Origin: Nioella sp. MMSF_3534
GTDB lineage: Bacteria; Pseudomonadota; Alphaproteobacteria; Rhodobacterales; Rhodobacteraceae
NCBI RefSeq assembly: GCF_030732985.1
Contig: NZ_JASHJX010000006.1
Location: 61,575-125,574 of the forward strand
Length of the DNA: 64,000 nt
Direction of reading: 5' to 3'
Below the pieces are notes generated by a model. That model was not told the origin of the DNA and did not search any database. It worked only from the letters and a program-made list of their open reading frames with translations. Made by a program: the position numbers and the translations under genes. Each line of letters starts with the position of its first letter. Position 1 is the first letter of the stretch. This document shows, piece by piece, positions 26,506-36,214 of this stretch.

Positions 26506-28883
26506 GCGCGCATCCTTTCGCCTTTGGGGTCATAGGGGGGCTGTGGCAGCACCTTCGCCGGATAGCGTGCCCCCGCGATGTCGATCTCGAACAGCCGGTC
26601 TGAGAGAGGCGTGTCAGTCAGGTCCAGCAGCGCGAAGGCCAGTGTCTGCCCGGTCCGCGCGCCGCGCCCGCCAGAGGTGGTCAGACCGACGACGCGGCCC
26701 GCTTCCCATACCGGTTCGTCGTGCAGGGCAAGCGGATCGCCCTCGACCTGCAACAGCACCAGCTTGCGGGTGAGATTGCCGCGCTGTGCCACAAGCGCAG
26801 GCTTGCCGGTAAAGTCCTTCGACCAATCGACGCAGAAACCCACCCCGGCCTCCAGTGGCGTGATCTCCGGCCCGACGTCATGGCCCCAGTGGACGAAGCC
26901 CTTTTCCAGCCGGCAGGCATCCACCGCGTAATGCCCCATGGGCCGCGCCCCTGCCGCGATCAACTGATCGAAAAGCGGCCCGGCCACATCAGGCGTGGCA
27001 CTCAGCTCCCATCCCAATTCGCCCACGAAGCTGATCCGCGTGGCGCGAAAATCCTTGCGGGCGAAGGGGATCGTGCGGGCGGTAGCGAAGGGAAAATCCT
27101 GCCAGTGATCGCCCGCCACCACCGTCAGCAGATCCCGCGCGCCCGCGCCCATGACGCCGATCACGCAGGTTTCTTCGGTTACATCCGTCACGGTCACGTC
27201 GAAGCCACGGGACGCCCGGCGCAAGTACGCCCCATCCCGCCAGCGTGTTACCGCGCCCGAGGTCAGGCGGAAGCGGTCGGCGGCCAGCCGCGTCACGGTC
27301 ACATCCGCCTCGATCCCGCCTTTCGCGTTCAGAAGCTGGGTGTAGACGACCTTGCACTCGGACACGTCCATCCGGGAACAGGCGATCTGCTCCATGAAAG
27401 CCAGCGCCTCTGGCCCGTGGATGTGGAATTTGCTGAACGGCGAGAGATCGAGCAGGACGGTGCCGGTCTCCATCCGCGCGGCTTCCCGCGCGACGATGGG
27501 CTCCCATGGCTGCGCGCCGATGGAATAGGGCAAGCTGCGCTCGGCTTCGCTCTCGGCATACCACAACCCGCGCTCCCACCCGGCGGTCAGGCCAAAGACA
27601 GCACCTTGCGCCTGCCAGCGATCGTGCAGCGGTGACAGCCGCAATCCCCGCCCGGCCTTGGGCTGTTTGAACGGCCAGTGCAGGGCAAAGAGGTCGGCCA
27701 CCGCCTCTTCCATCCGCGCGGCCATGTGGGTGTCACTGGCGGCAAGCGGATCGCAGCGGGCGATATCGACTTCCCAAAGATCCATGGGCGGGGTTCCGTC
27801 CACGATCCAATCGGCCAGCACGCGGCCCACGCCCGCCGACGACATGACACCGACCGAATTCATCCCCGCCGCCACGAAGAGCCCGTCCATGCCGGGTGCC
27901 TGCCCAATGAGTGGTTTGGTATCTGCGGTGAAACTCTCCGGCCCGTTCATGAAATGCTGGATGCCAGTCGTTTCAAGCGCCGGAATCAGATCCAGCGCCG
28001 CCTCCATGAAGGGGGTGAACTGATCCCAATCCTCGGCCATCTCAAGAAAAGGGCGGTTGCCTTCCGGCCCATGCGGGTCCCAGCATTTGGCATTCGGCTC
28101 AAACCCACCGATCACCAGCTTGCCCGTGTCGCCCTTGATGTAGATCCCCCGGTCGAGGTCACGCAACACGGGGAAGCCCGCGAACTCTGGCCGGGGTTCG
28201 GTGACCACATACATGTGCTCAACCGGCTGCAAGGTCAGCGCCAGCCCCGCCGTGGCGGCCAGCCGCTTGGACCAAGCGCCCGCGCAGAGCGCCACGTGGT
28301 CGGCCTGCATCTCGGTGCCATCCGCCAGCCTCACGCCAGTTACCCGGCCCCCGTCGATCAGCAGACGCTCCACGCCCGTGTTTTCCCGAATCTCCACCCC
28401 CGCCGCCCTGGCCGCCCGCGCATAGGCCATGCACAGGTCCACCGGATTGACGCTGGCATCCTCGGCCACGTCCATCACACCGACCAGACCAGCGGGATCG
28501 ACGCAAGGTACATCGCGGGCCAGATCATCGGGACCGACCATCCGGGGTGACAACCCGAGATGCCGCCCGAGGGCTGCAATCCGGTGCAACTCATCCATCC
28601 GTTCCGGCACCCGCGCCAGCCAATAGCCGCCGGTCTTGCGATAGCCGGTCGATTGCCCCGTCTCGGCCTCCAGCCGTGGAAACAACTCTCCGGCATACAT
28701 CGCCAGCCGCGTCAAATTGGGCGTTGCGCGCAGGGGGCCAACGATCCCCGCCGCGTGCCAGCTGGTGCCGGAGGTCAGCTGGTTGCGTTCCAGCAGCACC
28801 ACATCGCGCGCCCCACGCTGCGCCAGGTGATACGCCAATGACAGGCCAATCGCCCCGCCGCCGATGATGATGGTACGGCTCAT
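26502..28883 (-). CDS. Dimethylglycine/sarcosine dehydrogenase-like flavoprotein, copy 2
   Basis: A 793-residue paralog of the downstream gene with the same DAO-FAO-GcvT arrangement. IIIGGGAIGLSLAYHLAQRG is the FAD loop, TSGTSWHAAGIVGPLRA the flavin attachment region, and RISFVGELGWELSA with LEKGFVHWGHDVGPE the folate-binding part. It is first in the four-gene leftward operon. Two adjacent, diverged copies suggest consecutive demethylations or two substrates, such as dimethylglycine and sarcosine. Confidence 0.9.
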   Translation of the reverse strand: MSRTIIIGGGAIGLSLAYHLAQRGARDVVLLERNQLTSGTSWHAAGIVGPLRATPNLTRLAMYAGELFPRLEAETGQSTGYRKTGGYWLARVPERMDELHRIAALGRHLGLSPRMVGPDDLARDVPCVDPAGLVGVMDVAEDASVNPVDLCMAYARAARAAGVEIRENTGVERLLIDGGRVTGVRLADGTEMQADHVALCAGAWSKRLAATAGLALTLQPVEHMYVVTEPRPEFAGFPVLRDLDRGIYIKGDTGKLVIGGFEPNAKCWDPHGPEGNRPFLEMAEDWDQFTPFMEAALDLIPALETTGIQHFMNGPESFTADTKPLIGQAPGMDGLFVAAGMNSVGVMSSAGVGRVLADWIVDGTPPMDLWEVDIARCDPLAASDTHMAARMEEAVADLFALHWPFKQPKAGRGLRLSPLHDRWQAQGAVFGLTAGWERGLWYAESEAERSLPYSIGAQPWEPIVAREAARMETGTVLLDLSPFSKFHIHGPEALAFMEQIACSRMDVSECKVVYTQLLNAKGGIEADVTVTRLAADRFRLTSGAVTRWRDGAYLRRASRGFDVTVTDVTEETCVIGVMGAGARDLLTVVAGDHWQDFPFATARTIPFARKDFRATRISFVGELGWELSATPDVAGPLFDQLIAAGARPMGHYAVDACRLEKGFVHWGHDVGPEITPLEAGVGFCVDWSKDFTGKPALVAQRGNLTRKLVLLQVEGDPLALHDEPVWEAGRVVGLTTSGGRGARTGQTLAFALLDLTDTPLSDRLFEIDIAGARYPAKVLPQPPYDPKGERMRA

Positions 28884-28942
28884 GCGGGGCCTCCTATCGC
28901 GGGGAATTGACAGGGCGTTCGAACCGGCGCAGCTTCGCAGGC

Positions 28943-29689
28943 ATGACCATTCACGCGCTCTGGTGCCACCCCCGCTCCGTCTCGACCGCCTTTGAACGCA
29001 TCATGAGGCAAAGGGGCGATCTGACCGTCCTGCATGAACCCTTCATGTATGACTACTATATCGGTGCGGGGAACAAACCCTTCGAGAATTTCGAGCCGGA
29101 ACCGGGCCATCCGACCGACTACGCGGGCATCCGAGACATGATCCTGCGCCTTGGCGCGGACCGCCCGGTCTTCTTCAAGGACATGGCCTACTACGTGCAG
29201 GACAGCCTGCCCGCCGACCCGGACTTCATGCGCGCCATGAGCCATGCGTTTCTGGTCCGCGATCCGGCTGAAAGCATCCTGTCCTACCACCGCAAGGACC
29301 CCGGTTTCGCCTGCGAAGAGGTCGGCATCGAGGGGCTGTGGCGGCTTTACGAACAGTTGCGCGCGGCGGGGCTGAAGCCGGTCGTCATCCGCTCGGCGGC
29401 GCTGCGCGCGGATCCCGCGGGGCAGATGGCGCGCTATTGGCAGGCCGTGGGGTTGCCCGACTGCCCCGAGGCGCTGAGCTGGGACAGCGACGTGCCCGAG
29501 GGCTGGAAATCGGTCGAGGCGTGGCATGCGGAGGTGCTGTCCTCCACGGGGATCAAACCGGCAGAGGATCGGGATTACCGGGCGGAGCTTGCGGCGCTCG
29601 GTGCGCCCTATACCGACTACGACGCGCATCACAGGCCCTTCTTCGATCTGCTCTGCCAGGCGGCGGACGAGGACGCGCATCAGAAATAG
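28943..29689 (+). CDS. Sulfotransferase-family protein
   Basis: A 248-residue P-loop sulfotransferase-like protein. TIHALWCHPRSVSTAFERIM is the 5'-phosphosulfate loop, VFFKDMAYYVQD follows, and HAFLVRDPAESILSYH is the 3'-phosphate (PSB) motif. The acceptor is unknown. The start at 28943 directly precedes the conserved block. It is divergent from the flavoprotein operon, and its last ten bases overlap the end of the convergent mttB-like gene. Confidence 0.85.
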   Translation: MTIHALWCHPRSVSTAFERIMRQRGDLTVLHEPFMYDYYIGAGNKPFENFEPEPGHPTDYAGIRDMILRLGADRPVFFKDMAYYVQDSLPADPDFMRAMSHAFLVRDPAESILSYHRKDPGFACEEVGIEGLWRLYEQLRAAGLKPVVIRSAALRADPAGQMARYWQAVGLPDCPEALSWDSDVPEGWKSVEAWHAEVLSSTGIKPAEDRDYRAELAALGAPYTDYDAHHRPFFDLLCQAADEDAHQK

Positions 29690-31191
29690 GCCCTGTCTTC
29701 GGTCTCGGACTTGCGGCGTGCGATATAGTCTTGCAGTTCCTCGTCTACGGCAGGGTCCAGCCCCGGATCATCATACTCCGCAAGCCGCTGTTTCCACAGC
29801 CCATTCGCCCGCTGCGCCATGTCAAACGCACCCGCCCCGGACCAATGCTCATAGGAATTGTTGTCGGGCAGGTCGGGCCGGAACAGCGCCCCGAGGAAAT
29901 TTGCCTGCGTATGCTCGGACCCCAGGAAATGCTTGCCCGGCCCGGTTTCGGCAATCGCCTCCATCGCCTGCGCGTTCTCGGACAGGTCGATGCCGTCGAA
30001 GAACCTTGCAACCTTGCCGCACAGATCCGCGTCCATCATGGTTTTCTCATATCCCGTGACCAGCCCACCCTCCAGCCAGCCGGTGGCGTGATTGATCATA
30101 TTGGCCCCCGCGAACATCGACATGAGCAGGCCCCAGGTGCCTTCCTGCTGGCTTTGCCCGTCCGGCAATTTCGACGCGGACAGCGTGCCAACGGTATGAA
30201 ACGGCACCCCAAGCCGCCGCGCCAGTTGCCCCGCGGCCAGCACCATCTGCCCCGCTTCCGGTGTACCGAAGGTAGGCGCGCCGGTCTGCATCGACATGGT
30301 GGAGGCAAAAGAGCCCATCAGGCAGGGCGCGCCGGGATTGACCAGCTGCACCAGCGCAAGGCAGGCTATCGCCTCTGCCAGCACCTGCGCCAGCGTTCCG
30401 GCGACGGTCGTGGGGCTCATCGCGCCGGTCAGGGTCCAGGGCGTGCAGGCCACGGGCTGGCCCGCGCGGGCATAGGTTTTCAGCGCGCCCGACATATGCG
30501 CATCCATCACCAGCGGCGCGTTGGTGTTCGACACGCAGTAGAGCACCGGGTTCTCGGCCACGTAGTCCGCCCCGAACAAGATGCGCGCCATATCAATCGC
30601 GTGCCCCGCCCGTTCCGCCCCGATAAAGGCCCCCATGAAGGGCCGATCGGACCAGCGGATATGGGCGTAAAGCATGTCGAGATGGCGCTTGTTGGCGGGC
30701 AGATCCACCGGTTCGCAGACCACGCCGCCGGAATGGTGCAGCCAGGGGATCATATGGTGCAGCTTCACCAGATCGGTGAAATCATCGTAGGACGCATAGC
30801 GCCGCCCCCGGTCAAGGTCTTGCACGAAGGGAGGGCCCCAGGACGGGCAGAGCACGCTGGTACTGCCGCCCACACGGACCGATTTCGCGGGGTTGCGGGC
30901 ATGTTGCGAGTAGCTGGCGGGGGCTGTCGCGGTGATGGTCCGGCGGCAGAAACCGGGCGCGAACCGCACCCGTGTGCCGTCGATATCGCACCCGGCCTCC
31001 TCGAAAATCTGTAGAATCTCTGGATCGTCGTGAAACTCCATGCCCGTTTCGGCAAGGATGCGGTCGGCATTGGCCTCGATCAGCTCCAGCCCTTCCTGCG
31101 ACAGGACCGGCAGCGGCCCGATCTTGCGATCAATATAAGGCGCGCGAATGGTGCTTTGATCCACCTCTCGTCTCTTGCCACGCCTTGCCAT
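29680..31191 (-). CDS. Trimethylamine methyltransferase (MttB) superfamily protein, non-pyrrolysine
   Basis: A 503-residue TIM-barrel protein of the MttB superfamily. LILAETGMEFHDDPEILQIFEEAG-type opening, GSTSVLCPSWGPPFVQDLDRGRR, SNTNAPLVMDAHMSGALKTYARAGQPV and TFGTPEAGQMVLAAGQLARRLG are visible. The frame is continuous with no internal amber codon, so this is the pyrrolysine-free type, whose studied relatives demethylate glycine betaine or similar quaternary amines onto a corrinoid protein. No corrinoid-protein gene is in the window. The start at 31191 (MARRGKRREVDQ) is chosen over an upstream frame extension. It is divergent from a LysR regulator. Confidence 0.88.
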   Translation of the reverse strand: MARRGKRREVDQSTIRAPYIDRKIGPLPVLSQEGLELIEANADRILAETGMEFHDDPEILQIFEEAGCDIDGTRVRFAPGFCRRTITATAPASYSQHARNPAKSVRVGGSTSVLCPSWGPPFVQDLDRGRRYASYDDFTDLVKLHHMIPWLHHSGGVVCEPVDLPANKRHLDMLYAHIRWSDRPFMGAFIGAERAGHAIDMARILFGADYVAENPVLYCVSNTNAPLVMDAHMSGALKTYARAGQPVACTPWTLTGAMSPTTVAGTLAQVLAEAIACLALVQLVNPGAPCLMGSFASTMSMQTGAPTFGTPEAGQMVLAAGQLARRLGVPFHTVGTLSASKLPDGQSQQEGTWGLLMSMFAGANMINHATGWLEGGLVTGYEKTMMDADLCGKVARFFDGIDLSENAQAMEAIAETGPGKHFLGSEHTQANFLGALFRPDLPDNNSYEHWSGAGAFDMAQRANGLWKQRLAEYDDPGLDPAVDEELQDYIARRKSETEDRAYF

Positions 31192-31275
31192 GCCAAACCC
31201 CTGTTTCGCCTCACCAGAGCTTGACCCAACGGCCCGCACCACGGCAAATGAAACCACACAGCATTAGGTATTCTT

Positions 31276-32253
31276 ATGATGCAGGAAAAACTGTCCTCGC
31301 GGCTGCTGTCCGACAAGAACCTTGTCACCGCACTGGAGGTCTTCGTGGCCATTGCCGAAACCCGCCAGGTGACCCGCGCGGCGAAACTGCTTGGCATCAC
31401 CCAATCTGCGGCGTCGCAGCAACTGGCCTCGCTGGAAGAGGCCTGCGACGCACGGCTGGTGGACCGGTCCGTCAGGCCGCTCAGACTGACACAGGCGGGC
31501 GAGCTATGCCTGCGCCACGCACAGCGCATCCTGAACAGCATCGAAGACCTCGCAACCTCCATGCGCCATGAAGGCCCCCGCCCGATCAGCGTGCTGCGGG
31601 TGGGAATGCTGGCCTCCATCGCCACCACCCTGACCCCGCCGCTGGTCAACCTGACCAAGGCCGATTTCGGGGTCGAGGATCTGACCCTGCATGCGGGCCA
31701 AAGCGGTGATCACGAAGCACTGTTGCGCAGCAAACGCGCCGATCTGGTGGTCACCTCGAACCCGTTCTACGACATGGACGGGCTGGAACGGCACGATGTG
31801 CTGACCGAGACCTTTCTGCTGGTCCTGCCCGAACGCTACCGTGGCCCAAGCGGGTCGCTGTCCGACATCCTCGACAACCTGCCCTTGGTTCGATTTGCCG
31901 CCACCACCAGTGTCGGGCGGCGCACCGAACAGCATCTGCGGCGGCTGAAACTGGCGGTGCCCCGGGTCATTCAGGCGGACCGGTCCAGCATGGTCACCGC
32001 CTGTGTGGCGCAGGGCTTGGGCTTTACCATCCTGACCCCAAGCCTGCTGATCGACGGGTTTGTCGAACAGATGCCTCTGTCACTGCGCCCGCTGCCTGCG
32101 GCCAGCTTCTCACGATCCATCACCGTTGTCGCTCGGGCCGGGGAACTGGGGAACCTGCCGGAACGGGTGGCCCACATGGCCGCACAAAGCCTGACAGACC
32201 AGATCACCCGGCAGATGGGACCGGTCGGACGAGAGGCCCTGAGCCTGCCCTAG
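31276..32253 (+). CDS. LysR-family transcriptional regulator (next to mttB-like gene)
   Basis: A 325-residue LysR regulator with an N-terminal HTH (about residues 15-75: ALEVFVAIAETRQVTRAAKLLGITQSAASQQLASLEEACDARLVDR) and a periplasmic-binding-like effector domain from about 95. It is transcribed away from the mttB-like gene with an 84-bp gap, the usual LysR target arrangement. Its stop shares CTAG with the stop of the convergent CBS gene. Confidence 0.92.
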   Translation: MMQEKLSSRLLSDKNLVTALEVFVAIAETRQVTRAAKLLGITQSAASQQLASLEEACDARLVDRSVRPLRLTQAGELCLRHAQRILNSIEDLATSMRHEGPRPISVLRVGMLASIATTLTPPLVNLTKADFGVEDLTLHAGQSGDHEALLRSKRADLVVTSNPFYDMDGLERHDVLTETFLLVLPERYRGPSGSLSDILDNLPLVRFAATTSVGRRTEQHLRRLKLAVPRVIQADRSSMVTACVAQGLGFTILTPSLLIDGFVEQMPLSLRPLPAASFSRSITVVARAGELGNLPERVAHMAAQSLTDQITRQMGPVGREALSLP

Positions 32254-32645
32254 CCTTCCGCCTGAAACGCGCGCAGCAGGTCCATTCGGGTGATGATGCC
32301 CACAAGCCGCCCGTCCTGCATCACCGGATAGCGGCGGTGATTGCTGTCCATGAACGCCTGCGCGGCGGCGACGACGCCCATACCGCTGTCGAGCGTTGTC
32401 ACATCGGCGGTCATGTAACCCGCGACAGTGTCGCCAAGCTCCTGATGGTAATGGGCATGCAGCACCGCGCGGAAACAGTCCCTGGCGGTCAGGATGCCCA
32501 CCAGACGGCCCAGATCATCCACCACCGGAGCGGCGGAAATGTCATGTTCGATCAGCGTGGCAACCGCGCGGGTCACCTCCATATCCGGCGACAGGGTCAC
32601 GAGGTTGCGGCTCATGTAGCGGTCTATCGTGGCGCCTTGGGTCAT
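32250..32645 (-). CDS. Tandem CBS-domain protein at the end of the nqr operon
   Basis: A 131-residue protein made of two CBS motifs (about 8-65 and 73-130; NLVTLSPDMEVTRAVATLIEHDISAAPVVDDLGRLVGILTARD and YPVMQDGRLVGIITRMDLLRA). Such pairs bind adenine nucleotides and usually regulate another protein. The ATG overlaps the nqrM stop (ATGA), so it is translated with the sodium-pump operon. It may sense energy charge for the complex, but this is inference. Confidence 0.85.
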   Translation of the reverse strand: MTQGATIDRYMSRNLVTLSPDMEVTRAVATLIEHDISAAPVVDDLGRLVGILTARDCFRAVLHAHYHQELGDTVAGYMTADVTTLDSGMGVVAAAQAFMDSNHRRYPVMQDGRLVGIITRMDLLRAFQAEG

Positions 32646-32797
32646 TCGGTGGCCCTCTTTCTCGGGCAGGTCTCACAGGCCCCGCAAGACAGACCGCCGC
32701 AACTGCCCTGCACGGGTTTTCCCCCGAACAGAAGCCCAAGGCCAAGGCCAAGGGCCGCCAGAAGGAAGACGGCCAGAACCGCCAGAAAGACACCCAT
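32642..32797 (-). CDS. nqrM: NqrM, small maturation factor of the sodium-pumping NADH:quinone oxidoreductase
   Basis: The 51-residue protein is an N-terminal membrane helix (about 3-25) followed by GGKPVQGSCGGLSCGACETC. Four cysteines (33, 38, 41, 44) after the KP(V/I)(Q/K)GSCGGL motif are diagnostic of NqrM, which is needed for the iron centre between NqrD and NqrE. The ATG overlaps the apbE stop (TGATG), and the TGA overlaps the CBS gene start (ATGA). It is too short for routine gene callers. Confidence 0.88.
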   Translation of the reverse strand: MGVFLAVLAVFLLAALGLGLGLLFGGKPVQGSCGGLSCGACETCPRKRATE

Positions 32798-33747
32798 CAG
32801 CCCAACCCTCCTGTCTCGACGAAACTCTGTGCCGCGCCGGTGACGGTGACGCCTCCGCCGCGTGCCACGAGGACCGTGGCCAGCCCGTTGGCTTGTGCAT
32901 ACTGCGCTGCCCGCGCAGCCCCCATCACAAAGAGCGCGGTGGCCAGCCCGTCCGCCATCATCGCCCGGTCATGGAAGACCGAGACCGAGGCCAGGGTGTC
33001 GCCCGCGGGTGCGCCGGTGATCGGGTCAATCAGGTGGCCATAACGCCCTTGCCCGACGGCATAGCTCTGATCCCACAGCCCCGAGGTGGCAACGGCCATC
33101 CCGTCGAACCGCGCCACACCGGCAAGACCGCCCGCACCATCCTCGATGCCCACCTGCCATGGGCGGCCCTCCGGGTGCTGGCCACGGGCGACCACTTCGC
33201 CGCCCAGTTCCAGAACGAAGCCCCCTGCCCCGGCAATCTCCAGCTCATCCGCCATCCGGTCCAGCGCATGCCCCTTTGCGATGCCGCACAGATCCAGCGT
33301 TATGCCCTCTGCCACGCGGGTCAGCCGGTCGCCGGACAGGCTCAGCGCCTGCCAGCCCGCCCGCTCGGCCCCTTCGATCGGGCCGAACCCGTAGCGCGCT
33401 ACCAATGGCCCGACGGTGGGGTCAAACGCCCCGCCCGTGTCCGACGCGATCTGCAACGCGGCGCGGGTGGTCTCGGCCACGTCCCCGGACAGGGCTGCTT
33501 GGCCCGCACGGTTGAACACCGACAGTTCCGATCCCGGCTGATAGGGCGACATCTGCGCGTCCACATCGGCCACGACCCTGCTGATCAGAGCCGAGACATC
33601 GCCCGCGGGCAAATCGCTGCCAAACATCCCGCGCCAGTAGGACCCGAAGGCCTGCCCCCCGATCACCTGCGGGTCCGAGGCGAACGCGGGTCGCGCTGTC
33701 AGCGTAGCGGCGGAAAGGGCGAGGAAATGGCGGCGGGTCAGGGTCAT
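32797..33747 (-). CDS. apbE: ApbE, FAD:protein FMN transferase
   Basis: The 316-residue flavin transferase attaches FMN through a phosphoester to threonine in NqrB and NqrC. It has a twin-arginine-like or Sec signal (RRHFLALSAATLTARPAFA), the ApbE blocks AFGSYWRGMFG, YQPGSELSVFNR and DLCGIAKGHALDRMADEL, plus GQGRYGHLIDPITGAPA with the substrate-site histidine region. It lies three bases after nqrF and is exported, as expected for periplasmic flavinylation. Confidence 0.93.
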   Translation of the reverse strand: MTLTRRHFLALSAATLTARPAFASDPQVIGGQAFGSYWRGMFGSDLPAGDVSALISRVVADVDAQMSPYQPGSELSVFNRAGQAALSGDVAETTRAALQIASDTGGAFDPTVGPLVARYGFGPIEGAERAGWQALSLSGDRLTRVAEGITLDLCGIAKGHALDRMADELEIAGAGGFVLELGGEVVARGQHPEGRPWQVGIEDGAGGLAGVARFDGMAVATSGLWDQSYAVGQGRYGHLIDPITGAPAGDTLASVSVFHDRAMMADGLATALFVMGAARAAQYAQANGLATVLVARGGGVTVTGAAQSFVETGGLG

Positions 33748-33750
33748 GGG

Positions 33751-34965
33751 TCAGCTCGCAAAATCGTCGAAGAAGATGGCATCCGGCTCGACCCCGAGGT
33801 CGTCCAGCATGGTGATCACGGCCCGCATCATCAGGGGCGGACCGCAGAGATAGTAGTCGCAGGCATCGGGCGCGGGATGATTGCCCAGATAGGCGCGCAG
33901 GGCGACATCGTGGATAAAGCCGGTTTCGCCGGTCCATCCGTCCTGCGGTAGCGGATCGGACAGGGCGACGGTCCAACTGAAATTCGGATGCGCGGCGGCA
34001 AGGGCCTTGAACTCGTCGTCATAGAACAGGTCCGACCGGCTGCGCGCGCCGTAGAAATAGGAGATGCGCCGTGATGCGTCGGGGCCTGCCAGTTGCTCAT
34101 GGGCAATGGCGCGCAAGGGGGCCATGCCGACCCCGCCGCCGATCAGCACGATCTCCCGGTCGGACGGACGAACGCGGAACGTGCCATAGGGACCAGCCAG
34201 GGCCAGCCGGTCGCCGGGCTTCAGGCCGAACAGGTAGGAGGACACGATGCCGGGCGGAACACCGGGTTTGCCCGCAGGCGGCAGCGCGAGGCGGATGTTG
34301 AACACCACCTTTCCCGTATCCTCGGGCCGGTTGGCGATGGAATAGGCGCGAGACACCGGTTCGGGGCTGTGGGCTGACAGGCTGCGCAGCCCGCGACGGT
34401 CCCAGATATCGGCAAATGCACCCGCGTCGATATCGGTGAAATCGAGCGCGTAGGCAGGGGCGGTCAGTTGCCCGTATTCCCCGGCGGTAAAATCGAAATC
34501 GGCCCCATCGGGCAAGGCCAGCACCAGTTCCTTGATCAGCGGGGCAAGCGATTGGTTGGAAATGACCTCGCACTCATATCGCTCCGCCGACAGGATATCC
34601 TCGGGCACCTGCACCGCCATCGCCCCGCGCAGGACGGTCTGGCAGGCGAGCCTTTCACCCCTGTCCGTCGCGGGTTTGCCAAGGGTTCCGGTTTCCGTGG
34701 CAAGCGGTGGTCCAGCATCTGCCACGGTCACCCGGCACAGCCCGCAGGTGCCCGCCCCGGCGCAACCTGACGGCATCGGGATGCCCCCGGCCTTCAGCGC
34801 GTCGAGCAACTTCTCCCCGGTTCGCGCGTCAACATCGCGCCGCCCGTTTACCGTCAGGCGAACGGGGCGCGACGGCACCAGCACCGCCCGCGAGGCCATG
34901 ACACCAAGCGCCAGCGCCATGATCAGCGCAACCATCAGCAGGGTGGCGAGCAGGATCTGGGTCAT
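33751..34965 (-). CDS. nqrF: Na+-translocating NADH:quinone oxidoreductase subunit F (NADH entry)
   Basis: The 404-residue subunit has an N-terminal membrane helix ([20 protein letters not shown]). A 2Fe-2S ferredoxin domain follows ([16 protein letters not shown] with a later RLACQTVL, four cysteines), then a ferredoxin-NADP reductase-like FAD/NADH domain ([53 protein letters not shown]). It oxidises NADH and feeds electrons to the complex. The ATG at 34965 overlaps nqrE by four bases. Confidence 0.95.
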   Translation of the reverse strand: MTQILLATLLMVALIMALALGVMASRAVLVPSRPVRLTVNGRRDVDARTGEKLLDALKAGGIPMPSGCAGAGTCGLCRVTVADAGPPLATETGTLGKPATDRGERLACQTVLRGAMAVQVPEDILSAERYECEVISNQSLAPLIKELVLALPDGADFDFTAGEYGQLTAPAYALDFTDIDAGAFADIWDRRGLRSLSAHSPEPVSRAYSIANRPEDTGKVVFNIRLALPPAGKPGVPPGIVSSYLFGLKPGDRLALAGPYGTFRVRPSDREIVLIGGGVGMAPLRAIAHEQLAGPDASRRISYFYGARSRSDLFYDDEFKALAAAHPNFSWTVALSDPLPQDGWTGETGFIHDVALRAYLGNHPAPDACDYYLCGPPLMMRAVITMLDDLGVEPDAIFFDDFAS

Positions 34966-35564
34966 GGCGCGGCCATCGTGGCAAAGGCGGTGAACGCCAT
35001 GGACATGAGGCCCGTGACGATGAAAGTCATTCCAAGCCCGCGCAGACCGGCGGGCATGTCGGCATAGGCCAGCCTTTCCCGGATCGCGGCAAGCGCAACG
35101 ATGGCCAGCGCCCATCCCAACCCGCTGCCGAAGCCGAAGACGATGGACTCACCGAACCCGTAGCTGCGTTCCGCCATGAACAGGCTGCCCCCCAGGATGG
35201 CGCAATTGACCGTGATCAGCGGCAGGTAGATCCCAAGCGCCGCGTATAGTGCCGGGGCGAAGCGGTCGAGCACCATTTCCAGCACCTGCACCATGGCCGC
35301 GATGACCCCGATGAAGGCGATGAGCCTGAGAAAGGTCAGGTCGACCTCCCCCGCCCCGATCCAGCCCCATGCGCCGGGGGCCAGCAGCCATGTCAGGATC
35401 AACTGGTTCACGGGCACCGTGATGGTCAGGATCACGATGATCGCGGCGCCTAGGCCAAGCGCCGTTTCCACCCGTTTCGACACAGCCAGAAAGGTGCAGA
35501 CCCCAAGAAAGAAGCTGAGGATCAGGTTGTCGGCGAAGACGGCGCGCAGGAAAAGGTCGGTCAT
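34962..35564 (-). CDS. nqrE: Na+-translocating NADH:quinone oxidoreductase subunit E
   Basis: A 200-residue inner-membrane subunit with about six helices. The two cysteines that help bind the intramembrane iron are visible in [13 protein letters not shown] (about residue 26) and TVNCAILGG (about 120). Length and motifs are normal for NqrE. It is overlapped by four bases on each side by nqrD and nqrF. Confidence 0.94.
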   Translation of the reverse strand: MTDLFLRAVFADNLILSFFLGVCTFLAVSKRVETALGLGAAIIVILTITVPVNQLILTWLLAPGAWGWIGAGEVDLTFLRLIAFIGVIAAMVQVLEMVLDRFAPALYAALGIYLPLITVNCAILGGSLFMAERSYGFGESIVFGFGSGLGWALAIVALAAIRERLAYADMPAGLRGLGMTFIVTGLMSMAFTAFATMAAP

Positions 35565-36214
35565 GACAGCGCCTCCTCCCGGTCTACGCGGGTCGTTGCG
35601 GGCTCCACCTGCTCCACCCGCCAACTGCGCAGGGCCCAGACCAGCAGGCCAAGCAGCATGAAGGCCGAGGGGGCCAGCAGCATGAAGCCGAAGGGCTGAT
35701 ACCAGCCGCCCTCGGCCACCGTCGGGAAGACGGTCGCTCCGAACAGCGTGCCGAAACCCAGAAGCTCCCGCAAGAAGGCAATGACCATCAGGATCGCGGA
35801 ATACCCCACCCCGTTGCCAAGCGCGTCAAGGATACTGGGGCCAACCGGGTTCGACATGGCAAAAGCCTCGGCCCGGCCAAGCACGATGCAATTGGTGACA
35901 ATAAGCGACACGAAGATCGAAAGCCGCTGGCTGATCGCATAGGCATAGGCCTGAAGGATCAGGTCCGCGACGATGACCATGGCAGCGATGATGGTGATTT
36001 GCAGGATCAGCCGGATTTGCGCCGGGATATGGCGGCGGATCAGCGAGATCACCGCGCTGGAGGCGACCAGAACGGCGGTCAGGGCCAGGCTCATGGTCAG
36101 GGCGGTGGTCATCGAGGTCGTGACCGCGAGGGCCGAGCAGATGCCAAGGATCTGCACCGTGACCGGGTTGTCGCGCAGAAGCGGATCAAAGAGGGGTTTC
36201 AGCGCGGCTCTCAT
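35561..36214 (-). CDS. nqrD: Na+-translocating NADH:quinone oxidoreductase subunit D
   Basis: A 217-residue inner-membrane subunit homologous to NqrE. Iron-binding cysteines are present in [15 protein letters not shown] and [14 protein letters not shown]. The opening [25 protein letters not shown] and [21 protein letters not shown] are typical. It is joined to nqrC and nqrE by ATGA overlaps. Confidence 0.95.
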   Translation of the reverse strand: MRAALKPLFDPLLRDNPVTVQILGICSALAVTTSMTTALTMSLALTAVLVASSAVISLIRRHIPAQIRLILQITIIAAMVIVADLILQAYAYAISQRLSIFVSLIVTNCIVLGRAEAFAMSNPVGPSILDALGNGVGYSAILMVIAFLRELLGFGTLFGATVFPTVAEGGWYQPFGFMLLAPSAFMLLGLLVWALRSWRVEQVEPATTRVDREEALS

